Of a DNA stretch of 64,000 nt, positions 1-7,865 are shown one piece after another. The stretch is from positions 8,643-72,642 of the forward strand of contig CAJULF010000004.1 of assembly GCA_910587135.1 (NCBI GenBank), read 5' to 3'. The notes beneath the pieces were generated by a model. It did not search any database. It had not been told where the DNA came from and worked only from the letters and a program-made list of their open reading frames with translations. A program made the position numbers and the translations under genes. Position 1 is the first letter of the stretch. Each line of letters starts with the position of its first letter. This stretch comes from an uncultured Oscillospiraceae bacterium (GTDB lineage Bacteria > Bacillota > Clostridia > Oscillospirales > Ruminococcaceae).

Positions 1-384
1 TTTGCCGCCGCTCGGAGCAGGGGGCTCGGGAGCGGGAGCAGGTTCGGGTTCAGCCCCCGAGCCCGCGAGGAGCTTCTCAATATCATCTTGTGACATTTTG
101 CCGCCGCTCGGAGCAGGGGGCTCGGGAGCGGGAGCAGGTTCGGGTTCAGCCGCCGCACCTGCAAGGAGCTTCTCGATATCGTCCTGTGACATTTTGCCGC
201 CGCTCGGAGCAGGGGGCTCGGGAGCGGGAGCGGGTTCGGGCTCAGCTGTTGCACCCGCAAGGAGCTTCTCAATATCGTCCTGCGACATAGTTCCGCCGCT
301 TGAAGCAACAGGTTCGGGTGCAGGGATAGATTCGGGTTCGTCTGCCGCTTCTGTAAGCAGCTTTTCAATCACTCCCTGCGACAT
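1..384 (-). repeat. In-frame 96-bp tandem repeat array inside a coding region
   Basis: The unit recurs with an exact 96-bp period: the Met codon of each MSQ motif falls at 384, 288, 192 and 96 on the minus strand. Each unit encodes a 32-residue block of one helix motif plus a Pro-rich spacer. The three units nearest the window edge are nearly identical at DNA level; the outermost one (289-384) has diverged. The array probably continues beyond position 1. Confidence 0.9.
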
Positions 385-951
385 CTTGCCGCCTCCGTTG
401 CGTAAAATATTGTCTATATCGGCGTCGGAGATGTTTTCCGCGGATATTTTAGCCGCGTCCGACTTGTGCTGCCCCGGAATTTCACTGACACCTGCGGTTT
501 CCTCCGATGTGGACGAATTTTCTTCCTTGGGGGCGGTCACGGAGTTAAAGTCCTCAAGCGCCTTGTCGTAATCGCAGTCGTCACCCTCAAACTTTATCCA
601 GTAATTGTCAAAGGGGGTTATCCCGCGTGTTTTTTTCAAAATGTCATAAACGCTGTACTTTTCCAGACCCAACAGGGAGAGCTCTGTCGCGGTAAAGGGG
701 GTGTTGTTCTGGAACACGCGGCAGGACAGCAGGTAATAAATATCAGATAGCTTTATGGGACGATAAACCGTTGTGAGCATATCCTCCTTGTATTTTGTAA
801 GTATGCGGCAGGTAAGCTCCTCTGTTTCGGATATTTCATACTCCGCGATGGGACAGTCCTTTTTATATACCTGAAATTTCAGCGGCAGCGGCAGCTCAAA
901 ATCGTTATTATCCACCAGTCTGTAACGATGTGATTTTAAAATAGCTCCCAT
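1..951 (-). CDS. Partial protein with tandem FliM/FliN-like motifs
   Basis: The reading frame is open from an ATG at 951 to the window edge (317 codons), so the C-terminus is missing. Residues 1-130 form a compact domain I do not recognise. Residues 130-175 are an acidic, Ser/Thr-rich linker. From about residue 176 there are five copies of a short helix motif: one DADIDNILRNG, one MSQGVIEKLL and three MSQDDIEKLLAG. They are separated by Pro/Glu/Ala spacers. The motif resembles the LSQxEIDALL peptide at the N-terminus of the flagellar switch proteins FliM and FliN/FliY, which in FliM binds CheY-P. The resemblance is seen in the sequence; a link to chemotaxis is inference. A sigma-A-like promoter (TTGATA-17-TACAAT) lies just upstream. 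The gene is divergent from the diguanylate cyclase. It is real, but its function is unknown. Confidence 0.7.
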   Translation of the reverse strand, partial: MGAILKSHRYRLVDNNDFELPLPLKFQVYKKDCPIAEYEISETEELTCRILTKYKEDMLTTVYRPIKLSDIYYLLSCRVFQNNTPFTATELSLLGLEKYSVYDILKKTRGITPFDNYWIKFEGDDCDYDKALEDFNSVTAPKEENSSTSEETAGVSEIPGQHKSDAAKISAENISDADIDNILRNGGGKMSQGVIEKLLTEAADEPESIPAPEPVASSGGTMSQDDIEKLLAGATAEPEPAPAPEPPAPSGGKMSQDDIEKLLAGAAAEPEPAPAPEPPAPSGGKMSQDDIEKLLAGSGAEPEPAPAPEPPAPSGGK

Positions 952-1043
952 TTTCGTTCCTCCAATGCTGCATATTTGCAGGCGATGACCTTGCGAAGCT
1001 CTGTGACTGCGCACGGTACGCACTGCGTATACTCTGTAAATCA

Positions 1044-1072
1044 ATTGTACCATAATTTCATTTTTTTATCAA
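1044..1072 (-). promoter_or_regulatory. Sigma-A-type promoter for the repeat protein
   Basis: Read on the minus strand, TTGATA (1072-1067) and TACAAT (1049-1044) are separated by exactly 17 bases. The predicted transcript starts about 85 bases upstream of the ATG at 951. The remainder of the 952-1299 gap is AT-rich and holds the divergent promoter of the next gene. Confidence 0.7.
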
Positions 1073-1196
1073 TAGAAAACTTTATATGATTTGACTTTTT
1101 TTAAAATCAATTGATAAACCCGACAAATATTATTTTGTGATTTTGTGAAAAATTCATAAAATTATAATTTGCAGAGAAAAGAATATGTAAGATGTG

Positions 1197-1225
1197 TTTA
1201 CAGAATTGTTTTTTTGTGATATAAT
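1197..1225 (+). promoter_or_regulatory. Sigma-A-type promoter for the diguanylate cyclase
   Basis: TTTACA (1197-1202) and TATAAT (1220-1225) are separated by 17 bases. The leader contains a small hairpin (TTACGC at 1245-1250 pairing with GCGTAA at 1255-1260) followed by TTTTAT. This could act as an attenuator, but it is short. Confidence 0.75.
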
Positions 1226-1299
1226 AGTGACGTAGCAGTCTGCGTTACGCTCAGGCGTAATTTTATGCTTTATATATCGTTCCCGTTCGGGGAGCAGAA

Positions 1300-3237
1300 A
1301 TGGGGAGTCAGGAAATGAAAGTTAAAACGATGATCACAATCGCGACGATATGCTTCTCGATCATTCCGATGATTGTCTACGGTATCTTTGCAAATATATT
1401 TGTCAAGAACAACGCGGAGGAGGAATTCCGTGCGCAGATTAAGGACGTTATAGCAAATCAATCCTTTGCGCTCGAAGCATATCTCAAATCCGTACATAGT
1501 GAGATCGCAACGCTGTCGGATATCGAACTGGTAAAATCGGCGGCACGTAACGGGCAGCCCGACGACAAAGCGGGCGATTTTCTGTCAAGAGTCGCTTCCG
1601 AAAACAAGACCATTCAATCGGTGCGTCTGGTGAATGCCGACGGCAAGATCATTGCGGGTACAAATGCGGGTTCCGATGTCGATGATTTTTCGAGTTTTTC
1701 GGAGTGTGAGGATGATGTTCTCTATTTCAACTATGTAGAGCAGACTGCGTCTGCGACAATGTTTGTAAAAAGAGAGATAGGCGGCTGCACGCTGCTTATC
1801 GATTACAATATATCCAACGAATTGTTCATTTCCAATCTGGCGTTAAACTCCACCTTTTATAAAAACGGAGTGGTATTGTTTATTGACCCCAAGCAGAACT
1901 GGACTACGGGAAGCGGAAACTACAACAATACGGGGCTTGCCCGCTACACATCTGCCATAACCGACAGGTTCGCCTCGCTTGAGGACAACGCTCCGACGGA
2001 AATAATTTCCTACACCGACGCTACCAGCAATGACAACAGCGTGGCGGCAATGGTAAGAGTAGGCGGGGAAAACGGCATTATTGTATTGGCAAGCTGCCCT
2101 GTTAACGGAAATGCGGACCTCTGGGTGGGCACGGCTACTTCGCCCATAGTTGCGGCGGCGGTGCTGCTTGCGGTTATATGCATAGCGGCGGCGATCGTTA
2201 TTCCGATCATGATAACAAGACCCCTGAAGGTCATTGAAGAGACACTGGTAAAAATACGCCGCGGTGACCACGAGGCGCGTATTTCCACTGTCAGCAATAA
2301 CGAATACGGTCAGATATCCCGCGCGTTCAACAATCTGGTTGACGAGATAGTTGTAAGCGAGGACAGATACCGCACCATTATTGAGATGTCGGATAACATA
2401 ATATTTGAGTGGAATTTCAAGACGAACGAGGTGTTTTTCTCCAACAACTTCAATCAGAAATTCAGCTATCGCGCTCCCTCCGACCATTTCGGCGACAGTT
2501 TCCTGTTAAAAGCCAAGCTGCACCCCGAGGATGCGGACAGGTACAGAGATGACCTTGACAAGCTTGAAAAAGGAAAAAATTTTGAGCGCAACGAGTATCG
2601 CATGAAGAATATCTACGGCGACTTTATCTGGGTGCTGATGAGAACCGCGACGCTTCACGACAAGGACGGCAAGCCGCTTAAGGTAGTCGGCGTTATGGTG
2701 GATATCGACCGTGCAAAGAAGTCTGAGCAGCAGCTTACTGAGCGCGCGAGCTACGACGCTCTTACGGAGCTGTACAACAGAGAGACCATTGAAAGTCAGA
2801 TTGACAATGAAATTGCGCTCTCCGCGGCGAGAAAGTCGGAGATGGCGGTATTGTTCATAGATGTGGACGATTTCAAGCATTACAACGACAATTACAGCCA
2901 TGCTACCGGTGACCAGGTGCTTAAGTTTGTCGCAAAGACGATAAAGGGCGTTGTGGCGGATTTTGGATTCGCGGGAAGATACGGTGGTGACGAGTTTATA
3001 GCCTGCGTGCGCAACGCGGAGATAAACACTCCCACAAGTGTGGCGCAGCAGATAATATCGCGGCTTGATGAGGGCTTTGAAGCGGATATCGGTGAAAGGC
3101 TGACCGTAAGCGTATCTATCGGTATAGCGCTGATTAAGGACGATTACAACACTCGCGTTGAGTATCTTATCGGTAAGGCTGACGACGCGATGTACTCCGT
3201 TAAGAAGAGCGGAAAGAGCAACTATGCAATAATCTGA
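1300..3237 (+). CDS. Membrane diguanylate cyclase (Cache-HAMP-PAS-GGDEF)
   Basis: This is a predicted cyclic di-GMP synthase with an extracellular sensor. TM1 spans about residues 11-32 and is followed by an extracytoplasmic Cache-like region to about 280. TM2 is at about 283-305, then a HAMP linker, a PAS domain at about 350-470 and a C-terminal GGDEF domain. The signature GGDEF is intact at about residues 562-566 (context FAGRYGGDEF). The RxxD inhibitory site normally found five residues before it is absent, so classical product inhibition is not expected. The start ATG 1300 follows GGGGAG; an in-frame ATG at 1315 is an alternative. The gene has its own promoter and is followed by a hairpin. 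Its position next to pilus and flagellar genes suggests a role in surface behaviour, which is inference. Confidence 0.92.
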   Translation: MGSQEMKVKTMITIATICFSIIPMIVYGIFANIFVKNNAEEEFRAQIKDVIANQSFALEAYLKSVHSEIATLSDIELVKSAARNGQPDDKAGDFLSRVASENKTIQSVRLVNADGKIIAGTNAGSDVDDFSSFSECEDDVLYFNYVEQTASATMFVKREIGGCTLLIDYNISNELFISNLALNSTFYKNGVVLFIDPKQNWTTGSGNYNNTGLARYTSAITDRFASLEDNAPTEIISYTDATSNDNSVAAMVRVGGENGIIVLASCPVNGNADLWVGTATSPIVAAAVLLAVICIAAAIVIPIMITRPLKVIEETLVKIRRGDHEARISTVSNNEYGQISRAFNNLVDEIVVSEDRYRTIIEMSDNIIFEWNFKTNEVFFSNNFNQKFSYRAPSDHFGDSFLLKAKLHPEDADRYRDDLDKLEKGKNFERNEYRMKNIYGDFIWVLMRTATLHDKDGKPLKVVGVMVDIDRAKKSEQQLTERASYDALTELYNRETIESQIDNEIALSAARKSEMAVLFIDVDDFKHYNDNYSHATGDQVLKFVAKTIKGVVADFGFAGRYGGDEFIACVRNAEINTPTSVAQQIISRLDEGFEADIGERLTVSVSIGIALIKDDYNTRVEYLIGKADDAMYSVKKSGKSNYAII

Positions 3238-3246
3238 TAATAAAAA

Positions 3247-3274
3247 TCTCCCCTGCTAAACCGCAGGGGAGATC
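3247..3274 (+). terminator. Hairpin terminator, left copy of a 28-bp duplication
   Basis: CTCCCCTGC and GCAGGGGAG pair around a short loop just after the cyclase stop codon. The same 28 bases recur at 3469-3496 with one mismatch, on the other side of a dispersed element. There is no long U-tract. Confidence 0.6.
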
Positions 3275-3466
3275 AGCTTGTATATAAAGGTTGACATAGG
3301 GCTAATTATTTAAAAAATTTCAAAATTTCCGCTAATCATACTCCGCTTCACTTCGTTCCGCTCCGCATGCTTAGCGGAAACCACATGCGTTTGCGAACGC
3401 AAACGCATGACTTTTTGAAATTTTATGCGTCGACATTGCGTGGCTTATAAGCTTTTTCTACAAGCT
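3275..3466 (-). repeat. Dispersed palindromic element, copy A
   Basis: This copy is a reverse-orientation member of a family found about nine times here. It begins AGCTTGTATATAAAGG and ends with the complement of AGCTTGTAGAAAAAGC. Internally it has TTTCAAAATTTCCGC, a GC-rich inner hairpin, a second perfect hairpin around TTTGCGAACGCAAA, and the conserved ATGCGTCGACATTGCGTGGC block. It encodes nothing convincing. Confidence 0.85.
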
Positions 3467-3468
3467 GC

Positions 3469-3496
3469 TCTCCCCTGCTGAACCGCAGGGGAGATC
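3469..3496 (+). terminator. Hairpin, right copy of the 28-bp duplication
   Basis: It matches 3247-3274 with one base difference in the loop. Together the two copies bracket dispersed element A exactly. From 3497 to about 3690 I see only AT-rich sequence without a gene or a clear structure. Confidence 0.6.
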
Positions 3497-3693
3497 TTTG
3501 CTTATGCATATACCTAAATAAATTAAATATAAGCTTCTGACCTATTATCCTTTACCGTGTGTTTATAAGATGTTATAAAATCAAGCATGTTTTTTAAATG
3601 TATTGTTTAAATTGCACATAAGAACGCGCGGAATTTCTACATGAAAAAAACCGCTAAAATTGATGTAATCGTTTATTTTATCCCCTGCGGTGC

Positions 3694-3722
3694 TTGAAAT
3701 AAAGTGAAAATTATGTTATAAT
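3694..3722 (+). promoter_or_regulatory. Promoter and long leader of the type IV pilus operon
   Basis: TTGAAA (3694-3699) and TATAAT (3717-3722) are 17 bases apart. The leader to the GTG at 3900 is about 170 nt and holds several short inverted repeats, including one around GTCCCTACGGAC. I looked for the cyclic di-GMP riboswitch (GEMM) core and did not find it. Confidence 0.75.
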
Positions 3723-3899
3723 TTAAATAACCGGACAGCAGGGGGTTACTATGCCCTTTTAGCATGTTGTCCACGGAAACGCCGATGATGAGCGGTGCGA
3801 TATTGTGCGCTTTTCGGTTTCGGTCTGCGTCCCTACGGACGGTTTGGTCGGCGTGTCCTATTTTTCGCATTCATTTGCGGGGGGAATGGAGGTTTTCCG

Positions 3900-5093
3900 G
3901 TGAAGAAATTCTCGTATGTAGCCACTGACTTAAGCGGCAAAACCGTTAAAGGTCAGGAAATGGCAGAGGATTATTTGGACCTTCAGCAAAGGCTGAGGGA
4001 ACGCAACCTGTATTGCACAAGCTATCGCGATATGGGGGCGAAGGAAGGAGCGGACGTAAAGTATAAGTTCAAGACAAAAGAGGTTTCTTTTATAAGCAGA
4101 CAGCTTGCGTCTATGACTTCGGCGGGTCTGTCCCTGGTAAGAGCGCTAAATATACTTCAGGAGCAGCAGGAAAACAAAAAGGCGAAGGCAGTGCTTCTCG
4201 ATATCTATGAGGAGGTTCAGAAAGGTAAGGCTTTCTCGGACGTTCTCATGATGAAGCCGGGTGTTTTTCCCGATTTGTTTGTCAGCATGGTTGCGGCGGG
4301 CGAGGCTTCGGGTACGCTGGACGCAATGCTCACGCGTGTATCGGATCACTACGCAAACGCTAACAAGACTGCCAATAAGGCAAAGGGCGCAATGGTATAT
4401 CCTGTTGTTTTGCTGGTGCTTATGATAGGTGTTATCATACTTCTGTTTACGCAGGTGCTTCCGCAGTTCGGAAACATGATGGCGGAAGAAGATATGAGCG
4501 GTCTTTCAAAGGCGCTTATGGCTTTTTCGGACTCGCTTATTAACCAGTGGTATGTATATGTGATTGTAATTGTCGGTATAGTTGTTTTATTTTTCTTCAT
4601 CTTAAGAACCCCCTCCACAAGATTGAAATTTGACGAAATGACTTTGAAAATGCCAAAGGTAGGAAAGCTTGTTGCCACGATTTACACGGGCAGCTTTGCG
4701 AGAAATATGTCGAACCTCTACGGCGCGGGCTTGCAGATGGTTGACTGTATTGAAAAGTCCGTGGCGGTTATAGGCAACTCCTACATAAAAAAGTGCTTTA
4801 AGGAAGTTGTGGACGATATAAAGCTCGGTGAAAGCATGTCGAAATCCATTGAAAAAACCGGAATTTTTGAGGGTATGTTTACCTCGATAATCTACGTCGG
4901 AGAGGAATCCGGTACGCTGGACACCATTTTGTCCAAGGCGGCGGACTACTATGACGATGAGGCGGACAGCGCTATTTCCAAGCTGGTAGGACTTATGGAG
5001 CCTTTGATGATCATCATCATGGGTATCGCCATCGGTCTGTTCCTTGCGGGTATGTTCCCGATGCTCTACGGCAGCATGACGAATATTTCTTAA
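3900..5093 (+). CDS. pilC: Type IV pilus inner-membrane platform protein PilC (GspF family)
   Basis: PilC is the polytopic platform on which the PilB and PilT motors act. The protein is 397 residues, normal for the family. Two GspF-type cytoplasmic domains are visible, each opening with the FxRxLxxMxxAGL-like pattern (SFISRQLASMTSAGLSLVRA, then SFARNMSNLYGAGLQMVDC). Three membrane segments lie between and after them. The start is GTG at 3900, eight bases after GGAGG; a longer frame from 3795 adds an unrelated 35-residue extension without a ribosome binding site. It is the first gene of the pilus operon, followed after 116 bases by the pilM-pilN fusion. Confidence 0.93.
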   Translation: MKKFSYVATDLSGKTVKGQEMAEDYLDLQQRLRERNLYCTSYRDMGAKEGADVKYKFKTKEVSFISRQLASMTSAGLSLVRALNILQEQQENKKAKAVLLDIYEEVQKGKAFSDVLMMKPGVFPDLFVSMVAAGEASGTLDAMLTRVSDHYANANKTANKAKGAMVYPVVLLVLMIGVIILLFTQVLPQFGNMMAEEDMSGLSKALMAFSDSLINQWYVYVIVIVGIVVLFFFILRTPSTRLKFDEMTLKMPKVGKLVATIYTGSFARNMSNLYGAGLQMVDCIEKSVAVIGNSYIKKCFKEVVDDIKLGESMSKSIEKTGIFEGMFTSIIYVGEESGTLDTILSKAADYYDDEADSAISKLVGLMEPLMIIIMGIAIGLFLAGMFPMLYGSMTNIS

Positions 5094-5209
5094 TAATAAA
5101 GGAGATATCGGCAGCGTGTGCTTCGGAAAACAAAAGGCAACTTGTAAGGAGCTTGTTTGGGCGAAAACCACTTTTCGGAGATACCAAAAAATATTTATGA
5201 GGTGAAGAT

Positions 5210-6853
5210 ATGCTTTCAATTGATATTACCGACAGGCAAATAAAGCTTGTCAGAGGCGTTCACAGCGGCAGCAAAATCAGGGTGCAGGACGCGGATATGC
5301 GTGAGCTCAGCCTGGGCATGGTTTCCAACGGATACATAACCGACGTTCCCATGGTCGCCGCAGAGATAAATGATATAATCAAGACAAAGGACATCAAGGA
5401 GAAGGACGCTATCGTGTCCATAACCTCCAGTTCCATAGTTTATAAGGAAATGCTGCTCGCCAAGCCCAAGAGCATGAAGAATCCCGCTATTATCGAGGCG
5501 ATGATTCAGGCGAATATGAACGTTTCGCGCGAGTATAACATTTCCTTTACGATAGCGGGCGAAACAGAGGACGAGGAAAAGAACAAGATGCTGAAGGTCA
5601 TTGCGACCGCCTGTCCTCAGAGACTGGTTGACGGCTATGTCAGACTGTTCTCTCATATCGGTCTTTCTTTGAGATCCGTAAATATTTCCAACAACTCGGT
5701 TACGCGCCTTATTGTCAATACCCCCAAGATGTCGGAAAGAATGCCGCTTCTGCTTATGCAGATAGACAGAAACTTCCTCAACATGAATCTGTATGAGGAT
5801 AACCAGATAGTATTCTCCCGTTACTTCAACATCGACCCGGGTGATTACGACAATGCTCCCGACTATGTTACGCGTGCGGTTTCGGATAACCTGTTCAGAA
5901 TGATTCAGTTTATCAAGAGCCGCAAGGGCGCAAAGCCGCTTAAGGAAATCATGTTCTACGGCGAGATCGATAACTTCATCGAACTGTCCAACGCGATATC
6001 CTCCTACAATATCCCGACGAATGTATTGTCAAATCCCACCTCGGTCATATCCATGGCGGAGATCGACTTTACAAAGTACGCAAACGCTATCGGCGCTATC
6101 TACAAACGAAATAAGGAACTGGAGCACATAAACCTGCTCGAGGCAACCTCGGCGAAAGAATCCAAGGGAATGAACGGATTCCTTATGGCGCTGGGCGGCG
6201 GAGTTCTCGGTTCGGTGCTTGTTGTGGCGGGTATCTGCATAGGCTTGGAGGTAATCAACAACGGACTTAAGGCGGATATTGACAGGGTACAGGCTCAGAT
6301 AGATGACCCCGTGCTGGTGAATGACAACAAGATAGTGGATCTCAGAACGACGATGCTTCAGGGCTTTGAGAACTACAATGCAAGCATGGAGCAGACCTCG
6401 CTGCTGTTCAATTATCAGCCTAAGGTGCAGAGCTATGTCGTTGAAAAATTCAGAGAGCCTATCGACAATGACGACAAGGTAATAAGCGGCGATCAGCGGC
6501 TTGATGTTGTGAGCTATTCTATAAACGGCTCCAGCGTTGAGGTGAATTTCAGAGGCGTATGCCGCGGCGATCCCTCAGCTATTCCTTCGGCTTATGTTGA
6601 ATATCTTACTGAGAAGGTAACCAACAAATACGGCGATCCTTATTTCGCAAATATCTCCTATTCGGGCTTTACGAAGGATAATTCCAGCGATGAGGATTCA
6701 TACGCGATTTTAAGCAAAAACGGCAAAACAGATATAGATACGGTGTTCTCCTTCAACGTTTCCATGAATCTGAACATGGGCAGCGATGAGGATAACGCGA
6801 CAATAAAGCTTGAACCGGATACGGAGGAGGCAGAATATAATGAAGCTGAGTAA
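5210..6853 (+). CDS. Type IV pilus assembly protein, PilM-PilN fusion
   Basis: The 547-residue protein joins two parts usually encoded separately. Residues 1-300 look like PilM, an actin-fold cytoplasmic ATP-binding protein (start MLSIDITDRQIKLVRG; central MPLLLMQIDRNFLNMNLY region). A single hydrophobic segment at about 322-346 (FLMALGGGVLGSVLVVAGI) is followed by a coiled stretch and an extracellular region, as in PilN. PilM, PilN and PilO form the alignment complex between the platform and the pilus. The next gene, which is PilO-like, overlaps the 3' end by 14 bases, so translation is probably coupled. The acidic C-terminus (EPDTEEAEYNEAE) is low complexity. Confidence 0.85.
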   Translation: MLSIDITDRQIKLVRGVHSGSKIRVQDADMRELSLGMVSNGYITDVPMVAAEINDIIKTKDIKEKDAIVSITSSSIVYKEMLLAKPKSMKNPAIIEAMIQANMNVSREYNISFTIAGETEDEEKNKMLKVIATACPQRLVDGYVRLFSHIGLSLRSVNISNNSVTRLIVNTPKMSERMPLLLMQIDRNFLNMNLYEDNQIVFSRYFNIDPGDYDNAPDYVTRAVSDNLFRMIQFIKSRKGAKPLKEIMFYGEIDNFIELSNAISSYNIPTNVLSNPTSVISMAEIDFTKYANAIGAIYKRNKELEHINLLEATSAKESKGMNGFLMALGGGVLGSVLVVAGICIGLEVINNGLKADIDRVQAQIDDPVLVNDNKIVDLRTTMLQGFENYNASMEQTSLLFNYQPKVQSYVVEKFREPIDNDDKVISGDQRLDVVSYSINGSSVEVNFRGVCRGDPSAIPSAYVEYLTEKVTNKYGDPYFANISYSGFTKDNSSDEDSYAILSKNGKTDIDTVFSFNVSMNLNMGSDEDNATIKLEPDTEEAEYNEAE

Positions 6854-7775
6854 GCAGGAACGAATCGGTGCGTTTGTCATCGCTATCATAGTTATATTGG
6901 CGCTGGGTATATTCCTTTTCATAAAGCCCAGATTTGAAGCTATACAAAGCACAACCGCGACCTTGGAGACTAAGCAGAACGAATATGTTGCGGCGCTTGA
7001 AAAACAGAGCACAAAGGATCCGCTTAAAGAACAGGTTCTTGAAGCATACAAGCAGGGCGAAACGCTTGCGGATATGTTCTTTCCCGAGCTTTGTAACTAT
7101 GACGCGGAAGCGGAATTCAGGGCGTTTCTGGAACAGTGCGAATCAAAAGTTCTTGTGGCGGCTCTTACGGTGAGCGATCCCGGAACTTCTACGCTTAATC
7201 CGACGTATTATGTTGAACCCGAGGTCACATATGCGCTTAAATCATATGTAACACAAGGTCTTGAGCCTACGGAGGAGGAACTTGCCGCGGAGAACCGTCA
7301 GCTTATTTTAAGCGAGGCACTGGGCGAGGGACAGACCGTAGGGTCTACCACCATAAGCTTTACCGTAAGTGCTATCGACCAGGAGGAACTTATGAAGTTC
7401 TGCGATGAGGTCAATTCCTATTTCAAGGATGAGCATGGTGTTCCCACAAGGAAGGCTATGATGATTGAGGGAATGTCTATCGACTACAGGCTGCTTCAGG
7501 AAGAGTATGACAATTTGGTTGAGGAACTTCAGGAAAAGGCGAATCAAGACTCCACGGCAGCGGTTTATAAGGCTGCCGGACTTACTCAGCCCCCCGCTAG
7601 TCCGAACGAGGCTCCCGTTTCTCCGAATGAGGGCGTGAACGGAGAGGAACAGGATAAGCTGGTGGTTTCCGATTATATTTACAATGTTTCCACATCTATC
7701 ACTTTTTACAGTGTAGAACATATGCAGGATCCAACTGAACAGCTTAAACAACAGGATAATGCGATAATTCTTTAA
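6840..7775 (+). CDS. PilO-like type IV pilus assembly protein
   Basis: The 311-residue bitopic protein has one TM segment at about residues 10-31 (IGAFVIAIIVILALGIFLFI), then a coiled-coil region rich in Glu/Lys/Gln, then an extracytoplasmic domain. That is the PilO layout, and it follows the PilM-PilN fusion. The ATG at 6840 is preceded by GGAGG inside the upstream gene, which supports this start over an in-frame ATG at 6810. A Pro/Ser/Asn-rich linker containing SPNEAPVSPNEG lies at about residues 250-265. Sequence identity to PilO is not obvious by eye, so the call rests on architecture and synteny. Confidence 0.75.
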   Translation: MKLSKQERIGAFVIAIIVILALGIFLFIKPRFEAIQSTTATLETKQNEYVAALEKQSTKDPLKEQVLEAYKQGETLADMFFPELCNYDAEAEFRAFLEQCESKVLVAALTVSDPGTSTLNPTYYVEPEVTYALKSYVTQGLEPTEEELAAENRQLILSEALGEGQTVGSTTISFTVSAIDQEELMKFCDEVNSYFKDEHGVPTRKAMMIEGMSIDYRLLQEEYDNLVEELQEKANQDSTAAVYKAAGLTQPPASPNEAPVSPNEGVNGEEQDKLVVSDYIYNVSTSITFYSVEHMQDPTEQLKQQDNAIIL

Positions 7776-7865
7776 AATGTTTGCAGGCGGGAAAGCTGCG
7801 GCGAGTACCGCCCGCTGTGTGGGTCCGCGCGGAACGCGGGCCGATAATATGAACAGGAGGCAAAT

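Noticed and set aside
1..384. 96-bp periodic repeats considered as a CRISPR array
   Set aside because: The units are contiguous, in frame, without unique spacers, and encode a coherent repeat protein.
2..571. Plus-strand frame rich in Gly/Ser/Ala repeats
   Set aside because: It is the antisense of the minus-strand FliM-motif repeat gene; repeats in coding DNA leave other frames open, and it has no start region of its own.
3723..3899. Cyclic di-GMP riboswitch sought upstream of the pilus genes
   Set aside because: The GEMM core was not found here nor upstream of pilA; only short inverted repeats are present.
3795..3899. 35-residue N-terminal extension of PilC from ATG 3795
   Set aside because: The extension matches nothing in the family and lacks a ribosome binding site, whereas GTG 3900 has GGAGG at good spacing.
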